A stretch of 64,000 nucleotides of DNA, from NCBI RefSeq assembly GCF_019710745.1, contig NZ_JAHKJW010000002.1, positions 172,632 to 236,631 of the forward strand, given 5' to 3'. A program made the position numbers and the translations under genes. The stretch comes from Streptomyces beigongshangae. GTDB taxonomy: Bacteria; Actinomycetota; Actinomycetes; Streptomycetales; Streptomycetaceae. Below are positions 63,836 to 64,000 of this stretch, in pieces (the first letter of the stretch is position 1; the number at the start of each line of letters is the position of its first letter). Below the pieces are notes generated by a model that saw nothing but the letters and a program-made list of their open reading frames with translations, had not been told where the DNA came from and ran no database searches.

Positions 63836-64000
63836 TCACACGTCGCGCCGCTCCACGAGCACGTAGGCGCCCGCGACGGCGGCGGCGGTCAGACCGGCGA
63901 GCAGGGCGAGCTGCGGGGTGCCGGTCCCGGCCTCGGCGTCGATCCGGAAGATCCTGGCGAGCGCGTTCGGCGCGTTGTAGTCCATCATCTTCTCGCCGAT
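63836..64000 (-). CDS. ABC transporter permease, C-terminal end (partial)
   Basis: The gene runs off the right edge. The visible 54 residues are IGEKMMDYNAPNALARIFRI, then a hydrophobic span (LALLAGLTAAAVAGAYVLVE) and the terminal ERRDV. This ending is typical of ABC-2-type permeases in Streptomyces. Confidence 0.7.
   Translation of the reverse strand: MGEKMMDYNAPNALARIFRIDAEAGTGTPQLALLAGLTAAAVAGAYVLVERRDV

Overview
The window is a Streptomyces chromosome segment. It has high GC, strong third-position GC bias, and a conserved block matching the S. coelicolor order around SCO5351 to SCO5392: argS-like, lysA, hom, thrC, thrB, rho, LCP, rpmE, prfA, prmC, sua5, a phosphatase-like gene, glyA, a WecA-like gene, the nine-gene atp operon, and on to nucS. 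The SCO numbers are from memory, not from a search.

Region 1 (1-4964) is a mosaic: a possible clipped CDS end, a frame-broken IS5-family transposase, an acetyltransferase divergent from a LysR regulator, an F420/NADP-reductase-like gene, and the 3' half of a decayed tyrosine integrase. That integrase remnant and its downstream sequence closely match the intact integrase end at 22-23 kb. It is best read as the relic of an older, related element in the same attachment site.

Region 2 (4965-23203) is an actinomycete integrative and conjugative element (AICE) of the pSAM2 type. It is bounded by a 44-bp direct repeat of the 3' half of tRNA-Arg(CCG); the intact tRNA is at the right end. The backbone on the + strand is an SCO3933/Pra-like activator, an FtsK/TraB translocase, small spread/transfer proteins, a RepSA initiator, Xis and Int. 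Upstream of it lies a signalling block (XRE-DUF5753, RsbW-like ATPase, HTH sensor-like protein, PP2C phosphatase). GTCTAG-N4-CTAGAC operators sit before several of these units. The left 8 kb, on the - strand and AT-richer than its surroundings, carries a probable anti-phage cargo: KAP P-loop NTPase, a GHKL (MutL/Hsp90-like) ATPase, an overlapping Rossmann-like protein I cannot name, and an AspBHI/Mrr-like modification-dependent restriction endonuclease. I regard this four-gene set as the best candidate for an undescribed system.

Region 3 (23204-64000) is core chromosome. It holds amino-acid synthesis (lysA; hom-thrC-thrB), transcription and translation termination (rho, prfA, prmC, rpmE, sua5), cell-envelope genes (LCP, WecA-like), the ATP synthase operon, a two-component system next to a secreted GH18 chitinase with a recognisable direct-repeat promoter, cobalamin adenosyltransferase, 3-hydroxybutyryl-CoA dehydrogenase, a STAS protein, a large membrane-tethered P-loop protein, NucS, an LLM oxidoreductase, and the end of an ABC permease. 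Two enzymes here have altered active-site motifs: a low-molecular-weight phosphatase with Cys to Ser, and an SHMT with Tyr-Tyr to His-His.
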